64,000 bases of DNA. Origin: Rhodoplanes sp046000175 (GTDB taxonomy: Bacteria; Pseudomonadota; Alphaproteobacteria; Rhizobiales; Xanthobacteraceae). Shown here one piece after another: positions 42,402-50,869 of the stretch (the first letter of the stretch is position 1; each line of letters opens with the position of its first letter). The translations under genes were made by a program, and so were the position numbers. The notes under the pieces are model-generated. The model was not told where the DNA came from, did no database searches, and worked only from the letters and a program-made list of their open reading frames with translations. The DNA lies in the NCBI RefSeq assembly GCF_046000175.1, contig NZ_JBEOMB010000059.1, forward strand, positions 1 through 64,000, in the 5' to 3' direction.

Positions 42402-43199
42402 TCAGCTGCCCGCGACGGTGCGGGCGAAGGCCTGCAGGCTGCGCTTGAGGCTGGGATCGGCCATCGCGTCCGCGCAGGCCATGGCGAGCTGCTCCAGGCT
42501 GGCGCGCTGTCCGGGCTCGAGAAAGCGGGCGAGCCGCGGCGCGATGCCGGCGAGCGCCGGCAGCCGCGACCGCCGCCACTCGTCGGAGAGGCCGTCGACC
42601 GTCAGCGTCTCGATCACGCTCGCGACGGTGCGCAGGCTGCCCTGGCGGATGCTGGCGAGGCCGGACTGGAAGTTCGGCCGGGCGAGGTCGGCCGGCTTGG
42701 CGCTGGCGAGATGCACCAGCACGGCCTCGACGATGGCGTTCTGGACGACCAGCTCGAAGTCCAGGAACCGCCCCATCTCGGGGGCGAAGCGCACGACGTT
42801 GCGGTTGACCTTGGCGTCCGCCTGCGGGTCGGCGGCGAGGCCGGCCAGATCGGTCGTGCCGGTGCCCGCCAGCATGTAGACGGTGCCGATCTGGGCGCCC
42901 GTCACCATCCGCTGGCTGAGCGGCGTCAGCTCCTGGAAGCTGACCGGGCCGGTGACGTCGCTGGTGTCGAACACCATGTCGAGCAGCGGCCGCACGGCCG
43001 GATCGCTCTGGCGCGGCACTTGGCCGGTGGTCTCCGAGCCCTTGGCGAGTTGCATGAACCGCGCCGCCGCGGATTGCGCGGCCGACAGCCGCGCCGGATC
43101 GACCCGGGCCTGGGCCACCGCCGCGGCGAGAAGCAGCACGACGGCCGTGCACGCGAGCATCGCGCCGAAAACGGGTCGGGTCCGGGTCGCGCAAGCCAT
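42402..43199 (-). CDS. Exported protein of unknown function
   Basis: A 265-residue protein with a signal peptide (MACATRTRPVFGAMLACTAVVLLLAAAVAQA, cleavage near residue 31). The mature part is predicted mostly helical, with segments LSAAQSAAARFMQLAKGSE, FQELTPLSQRMVTGAQIGTVYMLAGTG and NVVRFAPEMGRFLDFELVVQNAIVEAVL. No known catalytic motif or repeat was recognised. It lies next to the phytochrome cluster on the same strand but 250 bp away and across a hairpin repeat, so a functional link is not implied. Confidence 0.75.
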   Translation of the reverse strand: MACATRTRPVFGAMLACTAVVLLLAAAVAQARVDPARLSAAQSAAARFMQLAKGSETTGQVPRQSDPAVRPLLDMVFDTSDVTGPVSFQELTPLSQRMVTGAQIGTVYMLAGTGTTDLAGLAADPQADAKVNRNVVRFAPEMGRFLDFELVVQNAIVEAVLVHLASAKPADLARPNFQSGLASIRQGSLRTVASVIETLTVDGLSDEWRRSRLPALAGIAPRLARFLEPGQRASLEQLAMACADAMADPSLKRSLQAFARTVAGS

Positions 43200-43366
43200 G
43201 ATCGTCGTACTCCACGGTCGAATCAGAGATCGAGTTCAGCACGAGGACGGTGGCAGAACCATCACGCCGCGATTGCAGTATCAGGGGAGGGACGACGCGA
43301 CCGGCCGCTCGCGTCCCGCACCCGCCGCCCGCACCCGGCGAGGGCGATCGGACGCACGCGATCGGC

Positions 43367-43408
43367 GAGACGCGCGTGGCGAGACGCGATGGGTGAGACG
43401 CGATCGGA
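43367..43408. repeat. 14-bp tandem repeat, three units
   Basis: GAGACGCG recurs at 43367, 43381 and 43395 with a 14-bp period (GAGACGCGCGTGGC, GAGACGCGATGGGT, GAGACGCGATCGGA), within non-coding sequence of the 375-bp gap between the exported protein gene and tctC. The gap contains no gene. Confidence 0.7.
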
Positions 43409-43443
43409 GCGACCCGATTGGACAGGCGCGAAACGGGCACGAT

Positions 43444-43481
43444 ACTTGTATTCCGTCACGTGACTTGTATTCCGTCACGTG
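43444..43481. promoter_or_regulatory. Perfect 19-bp direct repeat upstream of the tctCBA operon
   Basis: ACTTGTATTCCGTCACGTG occurs twice head to tail (43444-43462 and 43463-43481). Each unit ends in the palindrome CACGTG. It lies 94 bases before the tctC start in an AT-richer patch, so it may be a regulator binding site or arise from duplication. Confidence 0.5.
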
Positions 43482-43574
43482 TCTTCCGGGCTGGTCCCCG
43501 CCGCTCGGATCCCGCCTCCTCGTCCGGACGATCCGTCCACTGTCCCGCGCTTCACCGCCCCCAAGGAGCCGTCG

Positions 43575-44519
43575 ATGTCGATGTCCCGCACCGTTCGATC
43601 CGTCCTGTGGAGCGCCGCGCTTCTCGCAGCCTTCGCGGCGCCGTCACGGGCCGAATGGCCGGAGAAGCCGGTGACCATCGCGGTCGGTTTCGGCGCCGGC
43701 GGCACCACCGACGTGGTCGCGCGCGCCGTCGCCGAGGTGGTGGCGAAGCAGCTCGGCCAGCCCGTGGTGGTGGAGAACAAGCCGGGCGCCGGCGGCGCCG
43801 TGGCGGCGACGGCGCTCGCCAGGATGCCGGCCGACGGCTACAACCTGGTCGCGACGACCTCCACCACCATCACGCTCGATCCGCAGCTGATGAAGCTCGG
43901 CTACACGCCGGCCGAGTTCACCTATGTGGCGGCGATCGGCGAATTTCCCGAAGCCTTCATCGCGCTGCCCAAGCATGGCTGGAAGTCCCTGAACGACGCC
44001 ATGGCGGCCGCCAAGGCGACGGGTCGCATGAACTACGCCTCCAACACGGCGCTCGACCGGATGATCTCGACCGCCATCGCCAAGAAGGCCGGCGTGTCGC
44101 TGGTGCCGGTGCCGACCCGCAGCGGCGCCGAGGTGGTGACCCAGGTGATGGGCGGCCATGTCGATCTCGGCTACTCGTCGGGCGCCTATTATCCGCAGGC
44201 CAAGGCCGGCGAGCTCGCCGTCATGGCGGTGCTCGGCGACAAGCGCGTCGCCGGCCTGCCCGACGTGCCGACCCTGAAGGAGCTCGGCTACGGCGTCGCG
44301 AGCGTCAACCTGATCCTGTTCGTCGCGCCGAAGGGGCTGCCCGCCGCAGTGGCGAAGAAGCTCGACGACGCCTTCGCGGCGGCCGGCAAGGATCCGAGCA
44401 TCGTGTCGCTCATGGAGAAACGCAGCCTGAACCAGGTCGTCGAGACCGGCGCGACCCTGGAGGCGACCGTCAAGCGCCACATCGACGATTTCGGCAAGCT
44501 GATCGAGCAGTCCAAGTGA
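43575..44519 (+). CDS. tctC: Tripartite tricarboxylate transporter substrate-binding protein (Bug family)
   Basis: A 314-residue periplasmic binding protein. Signal peptide at about 1-24 (SVLWSAALLAAFAAPSRA). The mature start EWPEKPVTIAVGFGAGGTTDVVARA is the Bug/TctC hallmark, followed by VVENKPGAGGAVAATALARMPADGYNL and, near the end, VPTLKELGYGV. ATG at 43575 with AAGGAG six bases upstream. The first gene of tctC-tctB-tctA; it overlaps tctB by four bases (GTGA). Ligands of the family include citrate and other carboxylates; this one is not known. Confidence 0.92.
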   Translation: MSMSRTVRSVLWSAALLAAFAAPSRAEWPEKPVTIAVGFGAGGTTDVVARAVAEVVAKQLGQPVVVENKPGAGGAVAATALARMPADGYNLVATTSTTITLDPQLMKLGYTPAEFTYVAAIGEFPEAFIALPKHGWKSLNDAMAAAKATGRMNYASNTALDRMISTAIAKKAGVSLVPVPTRSGAEVVTQVMGGHVDLGYSSGAYYPQAKAGELAVMAVLGDKRVAGLPDVPTLKELGYGVASVNLILFVAPKGLPAAVAKKLDDAFAAAGKDPSIVSLMEKRSLNQVVETGATLEATVKRHIDDFGKLIEQSK

Positions 44520-44980
44520 GCGACGCGGCCGGCCGCGCCGGAGACGCCGCACCCGCGGCGACCCCGGGCGCGCGGTCGCGGCTCTCGGTGGTCGCCGAGG
44601 CGGTGCTGCTCGGCGCCGCCGCGCTCGCCGCCGTCGTCTGGATCATCCCGGCCCAGACCTCGGACGGCGGCATCGGCCTGTCGCCGGCCGTGTTTCCGAC
44701 CGTCTGCGCCATCGCGCTCGGCGTCTTCGTGATCGCCGATGCGGCTCTGCGCCTTTTGCGCGCGGCGCCGGGCGAGCGCTATCCGGACGGCTGGGGAGCG
44801 TTCGTGCGCATCGGCGCCGTCGCGGTGCTGGGCGTCTGCCTGCTCCCCGTCGTCGGCATCGCGGGCTGCGCGCTCGCGATGGTGCCGGCCGGCATGCTGG
44901 TGCTGGGCGAGCGCCGGCCGCTGCGCATCGTCGTCGCGGCGCTCGCCTGCGCCGGCCTCGTCTGGCTGGTCTTCCGCTGA
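44516..44980 (+). CDS. tctB: Tripartite tricarboxylate transporter small membrane subunit
   Basis: A 154-residue protein with about four transmembrane helices, for example VAEAVLLGAAALAAVVWIIPA and the helix pair in GAVAVLGVCLLPVVGIAGCALAMVPAGM. The short segment GGIGLSPAVFPTVCAIAL is typical of TctB. It begins with a GTG that overlaps the tctC stop by four bases and ends 20 bp before tctA, as in other tctCBA operons. Confidence 0.85.
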   Translation: MSDAAGRAGDAAPAATPGARSRLSVVAEAVLLGAAALAAVVWIIPAQTSDGGIGLSPAVFPTVCAIALGVFVIADAALRLLRAAPGERYPDGWGAFVRIGAVAVLGVCLLPVVGIAGCALAMVPAGMLVLGERRPLRIVVAALACAGLVWLVFR

Positions 44981-45000
44981 TCGTTCGCTGAGGCGTGCTC

Positions 45001-46512
45001 ATGGACGCGGTGCTTCTCGGCCTCGGCGACGCGCTCGCGCCCGTCACGGTGCTGTTCGTCTTCCTCGGCGTGCTCCTCGGCTACGTCATCGGCGTGCTGC
45101 CCGGGCTCAACCGGCCGGCCGCGCTCGCGATCGCCATCCCGATCAGCTACTGGCTGACGCCGGTCGCCGCCGTGGGCTTTCTGATCGGCATCGCCAAGGC
45201 GTCCGGCGCCGGCGGCGCGACGACCGCGATCCTGATCAACACGCCCGGCGAGCCGAATGCCGCCGTGACGTGTCTCGACGGCTATCCGCTGGCGCGCGCC
45301 GGCAAGGCCAAGCAGGCCCTCAAGGTCGCCCTCTACGGCTCGGTGATCGGCGACCTGATCGGCACGCTCGCGCTGATCCTGCTGGCGCGCCCGCTGGCGA
45401 CGCTGGCGCTCGGCTTCGGGCCGGTCGAGATGTCGGCCGTGATGATCCTGGCGCTGACCTTCATCGCGGCGCTGGCCGGCAAGTCGCTGTTCCGCGGCCT
45501 GGCGGCCGGCGCCTTCGGGCTCCTCTGCGCGACCGTCGGCCTCGACGTCGAGAGCGGCACGCCGCGCCTCACCTTCGGCCAGGTCGAGCTGTTCGACGGC
45601 ATCCCGCTGCTCGCCGTCACGGTCGGGATGCTGGCCTTGTCCGAGATGATCATCCAGGCCGAGGAGGTGATCGGCCGGCGCGCCGACACGGCGACCGTCG
45701 CGGCCGGCGGCGCCGACGACCGGCTCGGCTGGACGCAGTTTCGCCGGGTGCTGCCGACCATCCTGCAGTCGAGCCTGGTCGGCACCGCGATCGGCCTCCT
45801 GCCGGGGCTCGGGCCGACCGTCGCGTCCTTCGCGTCCTACGCGCTGGCGAAGCGCATGGCGAAGCCCGGCGAAGAGTTCGGCAAGGGCGAGCTGAAGGGC
45901 GTCGCTGCCGCCGAGACGGCCGACAACGCGGTCGTGCCGGCGAGCTTCGTGCCGCTGTTCGCGCTCGGCCTGCCGGGCAGTGTCTCGGCCGCGATCCTGA
46001 TCGCCGCGCTGACCATCCACGGCGTCACGCCGGGGCCGCGCCTGTTCGAGGAGCAGCCGCGGCTGATCTACGGGATCTTCGGCGCCATGATGGTCGCCGC
46101 CGTGATGATGCTGGTGGTCGGGCGGATCGGACTCGTCGCTTTCGCGCAGCTCACCCGGGTGCCGGCCACCATCATCGTTCCGGTCGTCACCATGCTGTGC
46201 CTGGTCGGTGCTTATCTGGAGAGCAAGTCGGTGTTCGCGGTCGGCCTGATGGTCGGCTTCGGGCTCGTCGGCTATCTGATGCACCGCTTCGACTACTCGC
46301 GGGTGACGTTCCTGATCGGATTCGTCATCGGGCCGCAGCTCGAGCTCTCGGTGCGCCAGGCCTTGATCATCACCGAAGGCAAGGTCTCCTCGCTCGCCCA
46401 TCACCCGGCCGCCCTGGTCGTGCTGGCGATCGCGCTCGCGGCCGCCGTTTATGTTCTCCTGCCGACGAAAAAACCCGCCACACAGGGTAGTGAGGGTAAT
46501 CCGCTCGGATGA
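45001..46512 (+). CDS. tctA: Tripartite tricarboxylate transporter large permease
   Basis: A 503-residue membrane protein with about twelve helices. Family motifs are present: GVLPGLNRPAALAIAIP near the N-terminus, AILINTPGEPNAAVTCLDGYPLARAGKA, and the second GLLPGLGPTVASFASYALAKR followed by AAETADNAVVPASFVPLFALGLPGS. The GEPNAA form differs slightly from the GEPAS motif of classical TctA. ATG at 45001, eight bases after GAGG, was chosen over the GTG at 44995, which would be only two bases away. Together with TctB it would use the proton or sodium gradient for uptake. Confidence 0.92.
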   Translation: MDAVLLGLGDALAPVTVLFVFLGVLLGYVIGVLPGLNRPAALAIAIPISYWLTPVAAVGFLIGIAKASGAGGATTAILINTPGEPNAAVTCLDGYPLARAGKAKQALKVALYGSVIGDLIGTLALILLARPLATLALGFGPVEMSAVMILALTFIAALAGKSLFRGLAAGAFGLLCATVGLDVESGTPRLTFGQVELFDGIPLLAVTVGMLALSEMIIQAEEVIGRRADTATVAAGGADDRLGWTQFRRVLPTILQSSLVGTAIGLLPGLGPTVASFASYALAKRMAKPGEEFGKGELKGVAAAETADNAVVPASFVPLFALGLPGSVSAAILIAALTIHGVTPGPRLFEEQPRLIYGIFGAMMVAAVMMLVVGRIGLVAFAQLTRVPATIIVPVVTMLCLVGAYLESKSVFAVGLMVGFGLVGYLMHRFDYSRVTFLIGFVIGPQLELSVRQALIITEGKVSSLAHHPAALVVLAIALAAAVYVLLPTKKPATQGSEGNPLG

Positions 46513-46698
46513 GAGACGGCGTCGGCGCGGAGCCGCCATGCCGAAAGCGGGACTTTCACGAGACTTAATAGCCTATGAACGCCGCGTTTGGCGCGGGTCA
46601 GGTATTAGCTTCATTGGCGAACGGGAATGTACGGATTCTTGTTTTCTCACATCGTGGTATCTCTTTGCTGTTGCTCTCGATGACGGAGGCCAACTCCA

Positions 46699-46992
46699 AT
46701 GAGTGGCCATGAAGACAGACTCAGAATTCGACGCCACAGATTTGTTCCACGCATCGTATTGCCGAGACAGTCGCTCGATATCGAAACCGTTGCCACGCTG
46801 ATTCTCTATCGGGACGTCGTGCTCGACCGGCCTGCGTGCGAAGACTGCGGCCATCGGTGTCAGGTCGTGTCGCGCAACTTCAGCATCGCCGGACCGATCA
46901 GCCGCGAGATGCGGACCTACGAGTGCACGGCCTGCGGCCACACCCAGGCGGCGCCCTATACGCCGAACTGCAACGACAAGCGGCCGAACTGA
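46699..46992 (+). CDS. Small zinc-ribbon-like protein, unknown function
   Basis: A 97-residue basic protein with two Cys pairs, CEDCGHRC (about 48-55) and CTACGH (about 76-81), spaced as in a treble-clef or zinc-ribbon fold, followed by PYTPNCNDKRPN. GGAGG at 46685-46689 lies nine bases before the ATG. The preceding 186 bases (46513-46698) are clearly AT-richer than the surroundings and likely hold its promoter; base composition suggests a locally acquired or expression-controlled gene. No family could be named; RNA- or DNA-binding is a guess from the fold. Confidence 0.6.
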   Translation: MSGHEDRLRIRRHRFVPRIVLPRQSLDIETVATLILYRDVVLDRPACEDCGHRCQVVSRNFSIAGPISREMRTYECTACGHTQAAPYTPNCNDKRPN

Positions 46993-47107
46993 GTTTTCGC
47001 CGTCCGAAGCCGCGGCCTGCGACCCTTGCTCTTCGGGACGATTGCGCGGGGGCGCCCGCCATGCCTCCATGGCGGCGCCGCGGACCGCGCGGCGTCCGGA
47101 GGCCGCG

Positions 47108-47746
47108 ATGCTCGACACCGTCACGACCGCGCTCGATTGGCTCGGTGTCGTCGTCTTCGCCGTCACGGGCGCGCTGGTCGCCTCGCGCAAGCAGATGGAT
47201 GTCGTCGGCTTCGTGATGCTGGGCACCGCGACCGGCATCGGCGGCGGCACGCTGCGTGACGTCCTCATGGGCGCGCCGGTGTTCTGGACGCGGGCACCGG
47301 CCTATCTGGTGGTCTGCGCCGTCGTCGCGGTGGTCGTCTTCTTCACGGCGCATCTCCCGCAGTCGCGCCACCGCATCCTGCTGTGGCTCGATGCCATAGG
47401 CCTCGCGCTGTTCGCCGTGACGGGCGCCGAGGCGGCGCTGCGGGCCGGCGCGGGCGCGATCGTCGCGGCCGCCATGGGCGTGATCACGGCGACGTTCGGC
47501 GGGGTCATCCGCGACGTGCTGGGCGGCGAGAGCCCGGTGATCCTCAGCCGCGAGATCTACGCGACCGCGACGCTGGCCGGGGCGACGACGTTCGTGGCCC
47601 TGTCGTTCGCCGGCGTGCCGCGCGACGCGGCGCTGGTCGCCGGCTTCGCGGTCGGCTTCGCGGTGCGGGCGGCGGCGCTGCGCTGGGGCTGGTCGCTGCC
47701 GCGCTACCGGCCGCGGCCGGGCCGCCCGCCCGACGCGACCGCGTGA
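47108..47746 (+). CDS. TRIC/UPF0126-family membrane protein
   Basis: A 212-residue protein with about seven helices arranged as two related halves: GVVVFAVTGALVASRKQMDVVGF with GIGGGTLRDVLMG, and GLALFAVTGAEAALRAGAGA with ATFGGVIRDVLGG. The doubled GG(T/V)(L/I)RDVL motif is the signature of prokaryotic TRIC-type trimeric cation channels (formerly UPF0126). ATG at 47108 with GGAGG five bases upstream. It probably conducts K+ or Na+; its role in bacteria is not settled. Confidence 0.88.
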   Translation: MLDTVTTALDWLGVVVFAVTGALVASRKQMDVVGFVMLGTATGIGGGTLRDVLMGAPVFWTRAPAYLVVCAVVAVVVFFTAHLPQSRHRILLWLDAIGLALFAVTGAEAALRAGAGAIVAAAMGVITATFGGVIRDVLGGESPVILSREIYATATLAGATTFVALSFAGVPRDAALVAGFAVGFAVRAAALRWGWSLPRYRPRPGRPPDATA

Positions 47747-47776
47747 CCGTCGTTCGCTCGTCGGCCGGGCGCGCCG

Positions 47777-48145
47777 CTACAGCGCCCGGCGGCTGGCGTC
47801 GCGGACGCCGCGGGCGAGCGACTGCGCCGTGTAGACCATGATGGCGATGCCGATCGCCCCGAGCACGGCGACGCCGAGCAGCACCATCACGTCGACCGGG
47901 CCGCCGATGTCGCCGAAGTCCGAATGCGTCACCGCCTGGACGAACAGCACGGCCGCCACGGCGCCGAGCGGCATCGCGAGCTGCGCCCACAGGAATTTGC
48001 GCATCGACAGCCTGCGGTCGCGGATCAGCACGTAGAGATAGGCCGCCGTGATGGCGACGGCGACGAGAACCATGATCCAGAACAGCGCGAGGCCGAACAT
48101 CTCCTCGAACACGGCGACCATGGTGCCGACGGTCAGTTCCTTCAT
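47777..48145 (-). CDS. Small membrane protein of DUF5368 type, SQR-associated
   Basis: A 122-residue protein with three predicted helices (LALFWIMVLVAVAITAAYLYVLI, AQLAMPLGAVAAVLFVQAV, and VDVMVLLGVAVLGAIGIAIMVYTA). The N-terminus MKELTVGTMVAVFEEMFG and the segment HSDFGDIGGPVDV are shared with small proteins I recall as DUF5368, which occur beside sulfide:quinone reductases. It follows the SQR gene by 12 bases on the same strand and is probably its partner or membrane anchor (inference from position). Confidence 0.7.
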   Translation of the reverse strand: MKELTVGTMVAVFEEMFGLALFWIMVLVAVAITAAYLYVLIRDRRLSMRKFLWAQLAMPLGAVAAVLFVQAVTHSDFGDIGGPVDVMVLLGVAVLGAIGIAIMVYTAQSLARGVRDASRRAL

Positions 48146-48157
48146 GACGTGTCCTCC

Positions 48158-49480
48158 TCAGGCCCGGCCGCGCAGCATGGCGTTGTAGGTCGCCTTCAGC
48201 GCGACCTCCTTCATCAGCCAGCTGATCCACAGCTCCTCCAGGGGCGCGATGACGCCCGGGAAGGACGGGGTGAGGTTGTTGTTGTAGTCGAACTCGACCA
48301 GCATGGCGCGGCCGACCCGGGTGATCAGCGGGCAGGACGTGTAGCCGTCGTAGGCGGCGCTGCTCTGCCGGCCCTCGATCGTCGCGACCAGATGGTCCTC
48401 GACGACCGGCACCTGCCACTTCACCGAGGCGGCGGTCTTGCCCTTGGGCACGCCGGCGACGTCGCCGATCGCGAACACCTCCGGGAAGCGGCGGTGGCGC
48501 AGCGTCTTCTGGTCGACCTCGACCCAGCCCTGGTCCTTCCAGCGGTCGCCCCAGGAGAGGCCCGACTGGCGGATCACCTCCGGGGCGCGCTGCGGCGGGA
48601 TGACGTGCAGATAGTCGTACTCCATCTGCTGATCGCCCTTCGGCGTGGCGAAGGTGGCGATGCGGCGGCCGGGATCGACCGACTTGAGCACATGGCTGTA
48701 GACGGTCTTGATGCCGCGCTCCTGGAACAGCATGCGGACCTTCTCGGAGACGATCGGCACGCTGAACAGCGCGTCGTTGTGGGCCGCGTAGGTGATCTCG
48801 TAACGACCCTTGCCGGCGCTGCGGCCGGCGATGTCCTCGATCAGGAAGGTGTGCTTGAGGGGCGCGCCGGCGCACTTCATCTCGGTCGCCGGCCGGGTGA
48901 ACAGGCCCTTGCCGCCCTTGTCGGCGAACGCCGAGGCCACCGCCCAGGTCTTGGCCGCGTAGTCGGGTCCCGCATAGAGCGAGCCGATGCCGCCACGGCC
49001 GATCAGGTCGAGCGAGAAGCCCTCGATCGCCGCATAGTCCAGCACCAGGCCGGGGGCGACGATCAGGAAGTCGTAAGGGAGCCGCTTGCCGCTCGTCGTC
49101 GCCACCGTCTTGGCGACCGGGTCGATGGCGGCCGCCGCCTCCGGGACGAGCGTCACGCCCTGCGGCAGCCAGTCGGTCGTCTTCGAGACCGTGTAGGAGG
49201 CGGGCCGCAGCCCGGCCGCGACCAGCGACAGGCCGGGCTGGTACCAATGCTCGGCACGACCGTCGACCAGCGTGATGGTGGCGCCGTCGAGCCGCTCGAC
49301 CAGACGGTTGGCCATCGCGGTGCCGGCGGCGCCGGCCCCGACGATGACGATCCGGGCCTTGGTCGCGGTCCGCGCGGCGTCGGCCCGCCGCAGGGCGGCC
49401 GCGGTCGCCAATCCACCGGCGGCGAGGCCGAGCACGGCGCGCCGCGATGCGAGAAAGTCGGTTCGACCGGCCACGATCAT
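48158..49480 (-). CDS. sqr: Sulfide:quinone oxidoreductase, type II, with a Tat signal
   Basis: Flavoprotein that oxidises sulfide and passes electrons to quinone. Counting from the ATG at 49480, an N-terminal twin-arginine signal (ASRRAVLGLAAGGLATAAA) precedes the FAD-binding GAGAAGTAMAN. Active-site Cys203 lies in EMKCAGAPLKH and Cys383 in YTSCPLIT; this pair without the third Cys is the type II pattern, and IGDVAG follows. Most SQRs lack a Tat signal, so this one is exported like flavocytochrome c sulfide dehydrogenase. The start is uncertain: GGGAG directly abuts the ATG, and a GTG two codons later (49474) would be better spaced. Confidence 0.88.
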   Translation of the reverse strand: MIVAGRTDFLASRRAVLGLAAGGLATAAALRRADAARTATKARIVIVGAGAAGTAMANRLVERLDGATITLVDGRAEHWYQPGLSLVAAGLRPASYTVSKTTDWLPQGVTLVPEAAAAIDPVAKTVATTSGKRLPYDFLIVAPGLVLDYAAIEGFSLDLIGRGGIGSLYAGPDYAAKTWAVASAFADKGGKGLFTRPATEMKCAGAPLKHTFLIEDIAGRSAGKGRYEITYAAHNDALFSVPIVSEKVRMLFQERGIKTVYSHVLKSVDPGRRIATFATPKGDQQMEYDYLHVIPPQRAPEVIRQSGLSWGDRWKDQGWVEVDQKTLRHRRFPEVFAIGDVAGVPKGKTAASVKWQVPVVEDHLVATIEGRQSSAAYDGYTSCPLITRVGRAMLVEFDYNNNLTPSFPGVIAPLEELWISWLMKEVALKATYNAMLRGRA

Positions 49481-49756
49481 CTCCCTGTGTGTCGTTGTTG
49501 TGGTGCCACCGGCGACGACTCGGGCGGGGACGCGACCGCGGAGCGGGGCCGGGGGCACGGTCGGCACGATTCGACGGCGTTTTTCGCTGCATGAATATGC
49601 GTAAAATTGCATACGAAAGCGCGCGGGAGGTGGCGCGCGGGCTGGCGTCGTGGCGGCGCGGCTCCCGGCGACCTCGCCGGGCCCGGCCGCGTCCGCGGGC
49701 GGCCGCACCAGCGGGGCGGAAAACTTCGTTTACGCCGAACGGGTAGGGTCCGGGCG

Positions 49757-50791
49757 ATGACCGACACCGACCGACCAGCGGAACCGGAGGCGCGCATCCC
49801 GCCGGCGGCCGACGGGGGGCGGGCGCTTCGCCCGGCCTTGCGCCGCGCCGGCGTCACGGCCGGGGTGCTGGCCGGCCTGTCGGTGGTCGCCGCGATCATC
49901 GTGCTGGCGGCCGGCGACGATCTCGACAAGGCGATGCGGGTGCTGGCCGACGCGCCGGCCTGGCTGGTGCTGGTCGTCGTCGCCTTCGCGACCCTGAACT
50001 ACGTGATCCGCACCTGGCGGTTCGTCTATCTTGCCGGCCATCTCGGCCTGGCAATGCCGTTCTGGGAGACCTCGGCCTACTACACGGCCGGCTTCGCACT
50101 CACCATGTCACCCGGCAAGCTCGGCGAGGTCGTTCGGCTGTGGTTCCTGAAACGGCGGTTCGATCTCGCCTATCGGCGCGGCATCGCGCTCCAGCTCGCC
50201 GACCGCATCAGCGACGTCTACGCGATGCTGCTCCTCTGCCTCGCCGGGCTGACCGGGTTCGAGCAGTATCGCGGTCCGGTGCTGGCCGTGCTGGCGGTCG
50301 CCGCGGCCGGCACGCTGCTGCTCGCACGGCCGCGGCTCCTGATCGTGATGCTGAACGCGACCTACGGCCTCGTTCGGGTCAAGCCGCGCCTGTTCATCCA
50401 GGTGCGCCACATGGTCCGCGACACCGCGCTGGTCATGCAGGGGCGGGTCTTTCTGGTCTCGCTGGCGCTGGGGATCGTCGCGTGGTTCGTCGAGGCGGTC
50501 GCGCTGTGGGCGGTGCTGCATCTCCTCGATGCGCCCGTGTCGCTCTCCGCCGCCACCTTCGTATTCGGTTTCGCCGCGGTGGTCGGCGGCCTCACCATGA
50601 CACCGGGCGGCGTCGGCGGCTTCGAGATCGTCATGGTGATGCTGCTCGGCCTGCAGGGCGTGCCGAACGAGGTGGCGTTGGTCGCTACCGCCATCCTGCG
50701 GCTCGGCACGGTATGGTACGCGACCGTCGCCGGCTTCCTGGCCGTGCCGCTGGCGGTGCGGCTCTCCACCCCGAAGCCCGGCGCCGCGTGA
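49757..50791 (+). CDS. Flippase-like membrane protein (UPF0104/LPG synthase TM family)
   Basis: A 344-residue protein with about eight or nine helices. Family segments are NYVIRTWRFVYLAGHLGL, FALTMSPGKLGEVVRLWFLKRRFD, and GGLTMTPGGVGGFEIVMV near the C-terminus. The signature TMSPGKLGE...(L/F)KR is shared by putative polyprenyl-glycolipid flippases such as the one in the phosphatidylglycerol lysyltransferase fold. It precedes the DprE1/DprE2-like pair on the same strand with an 80-bp gap, so it may flip the polyprenyl-arabinose product across the membrane (inference). Confidence 0.8.
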   Translation: MTDTDRPAEPEARIPPAADGGRALRPALRRAGVTAGVLAGLSVVAAIIVLAAGDDLDKAMRVLADAPAWLVLVVVAFATLNYVIRTWRFVYLAGHLGLAMPFWETSAYYTAGFALTMSPGKLGEVVRLWFLKRRFDLAYRRGIALQLADRISDVYAMLLLCLAGLTGFEQYRGPVLAVLAVAAAGTLLLARPRLLIVMLNATYGLVRVKPRLFIQVRHMVRDTALVMQGRVFLVSLALGIVAWFVEAVALWAVLHLLDAPVSLSAATFVFGFAAVVGGLTMTPGGVGGFEIVMVMLLGLQGVPNEVALVATAILRLGTVWYATVAGFLAVPLAVRLSTPKPGAA

Positions 50792-50869
50792 GCCGGACCG
50801 GATCAGCACGTCGGGACGAGACGAGAATCAGGGCGAGCGAGGCGAAATGAAAAAATCAGGATCAGCCCG

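Noticed and set aside
43367..43481. Possible CRISPR-like or iteron origin from clustered tandem repeats upstream of tctC
   Set aside because: Only two and three units, two unrelated sequences, and no replication gene nearby.
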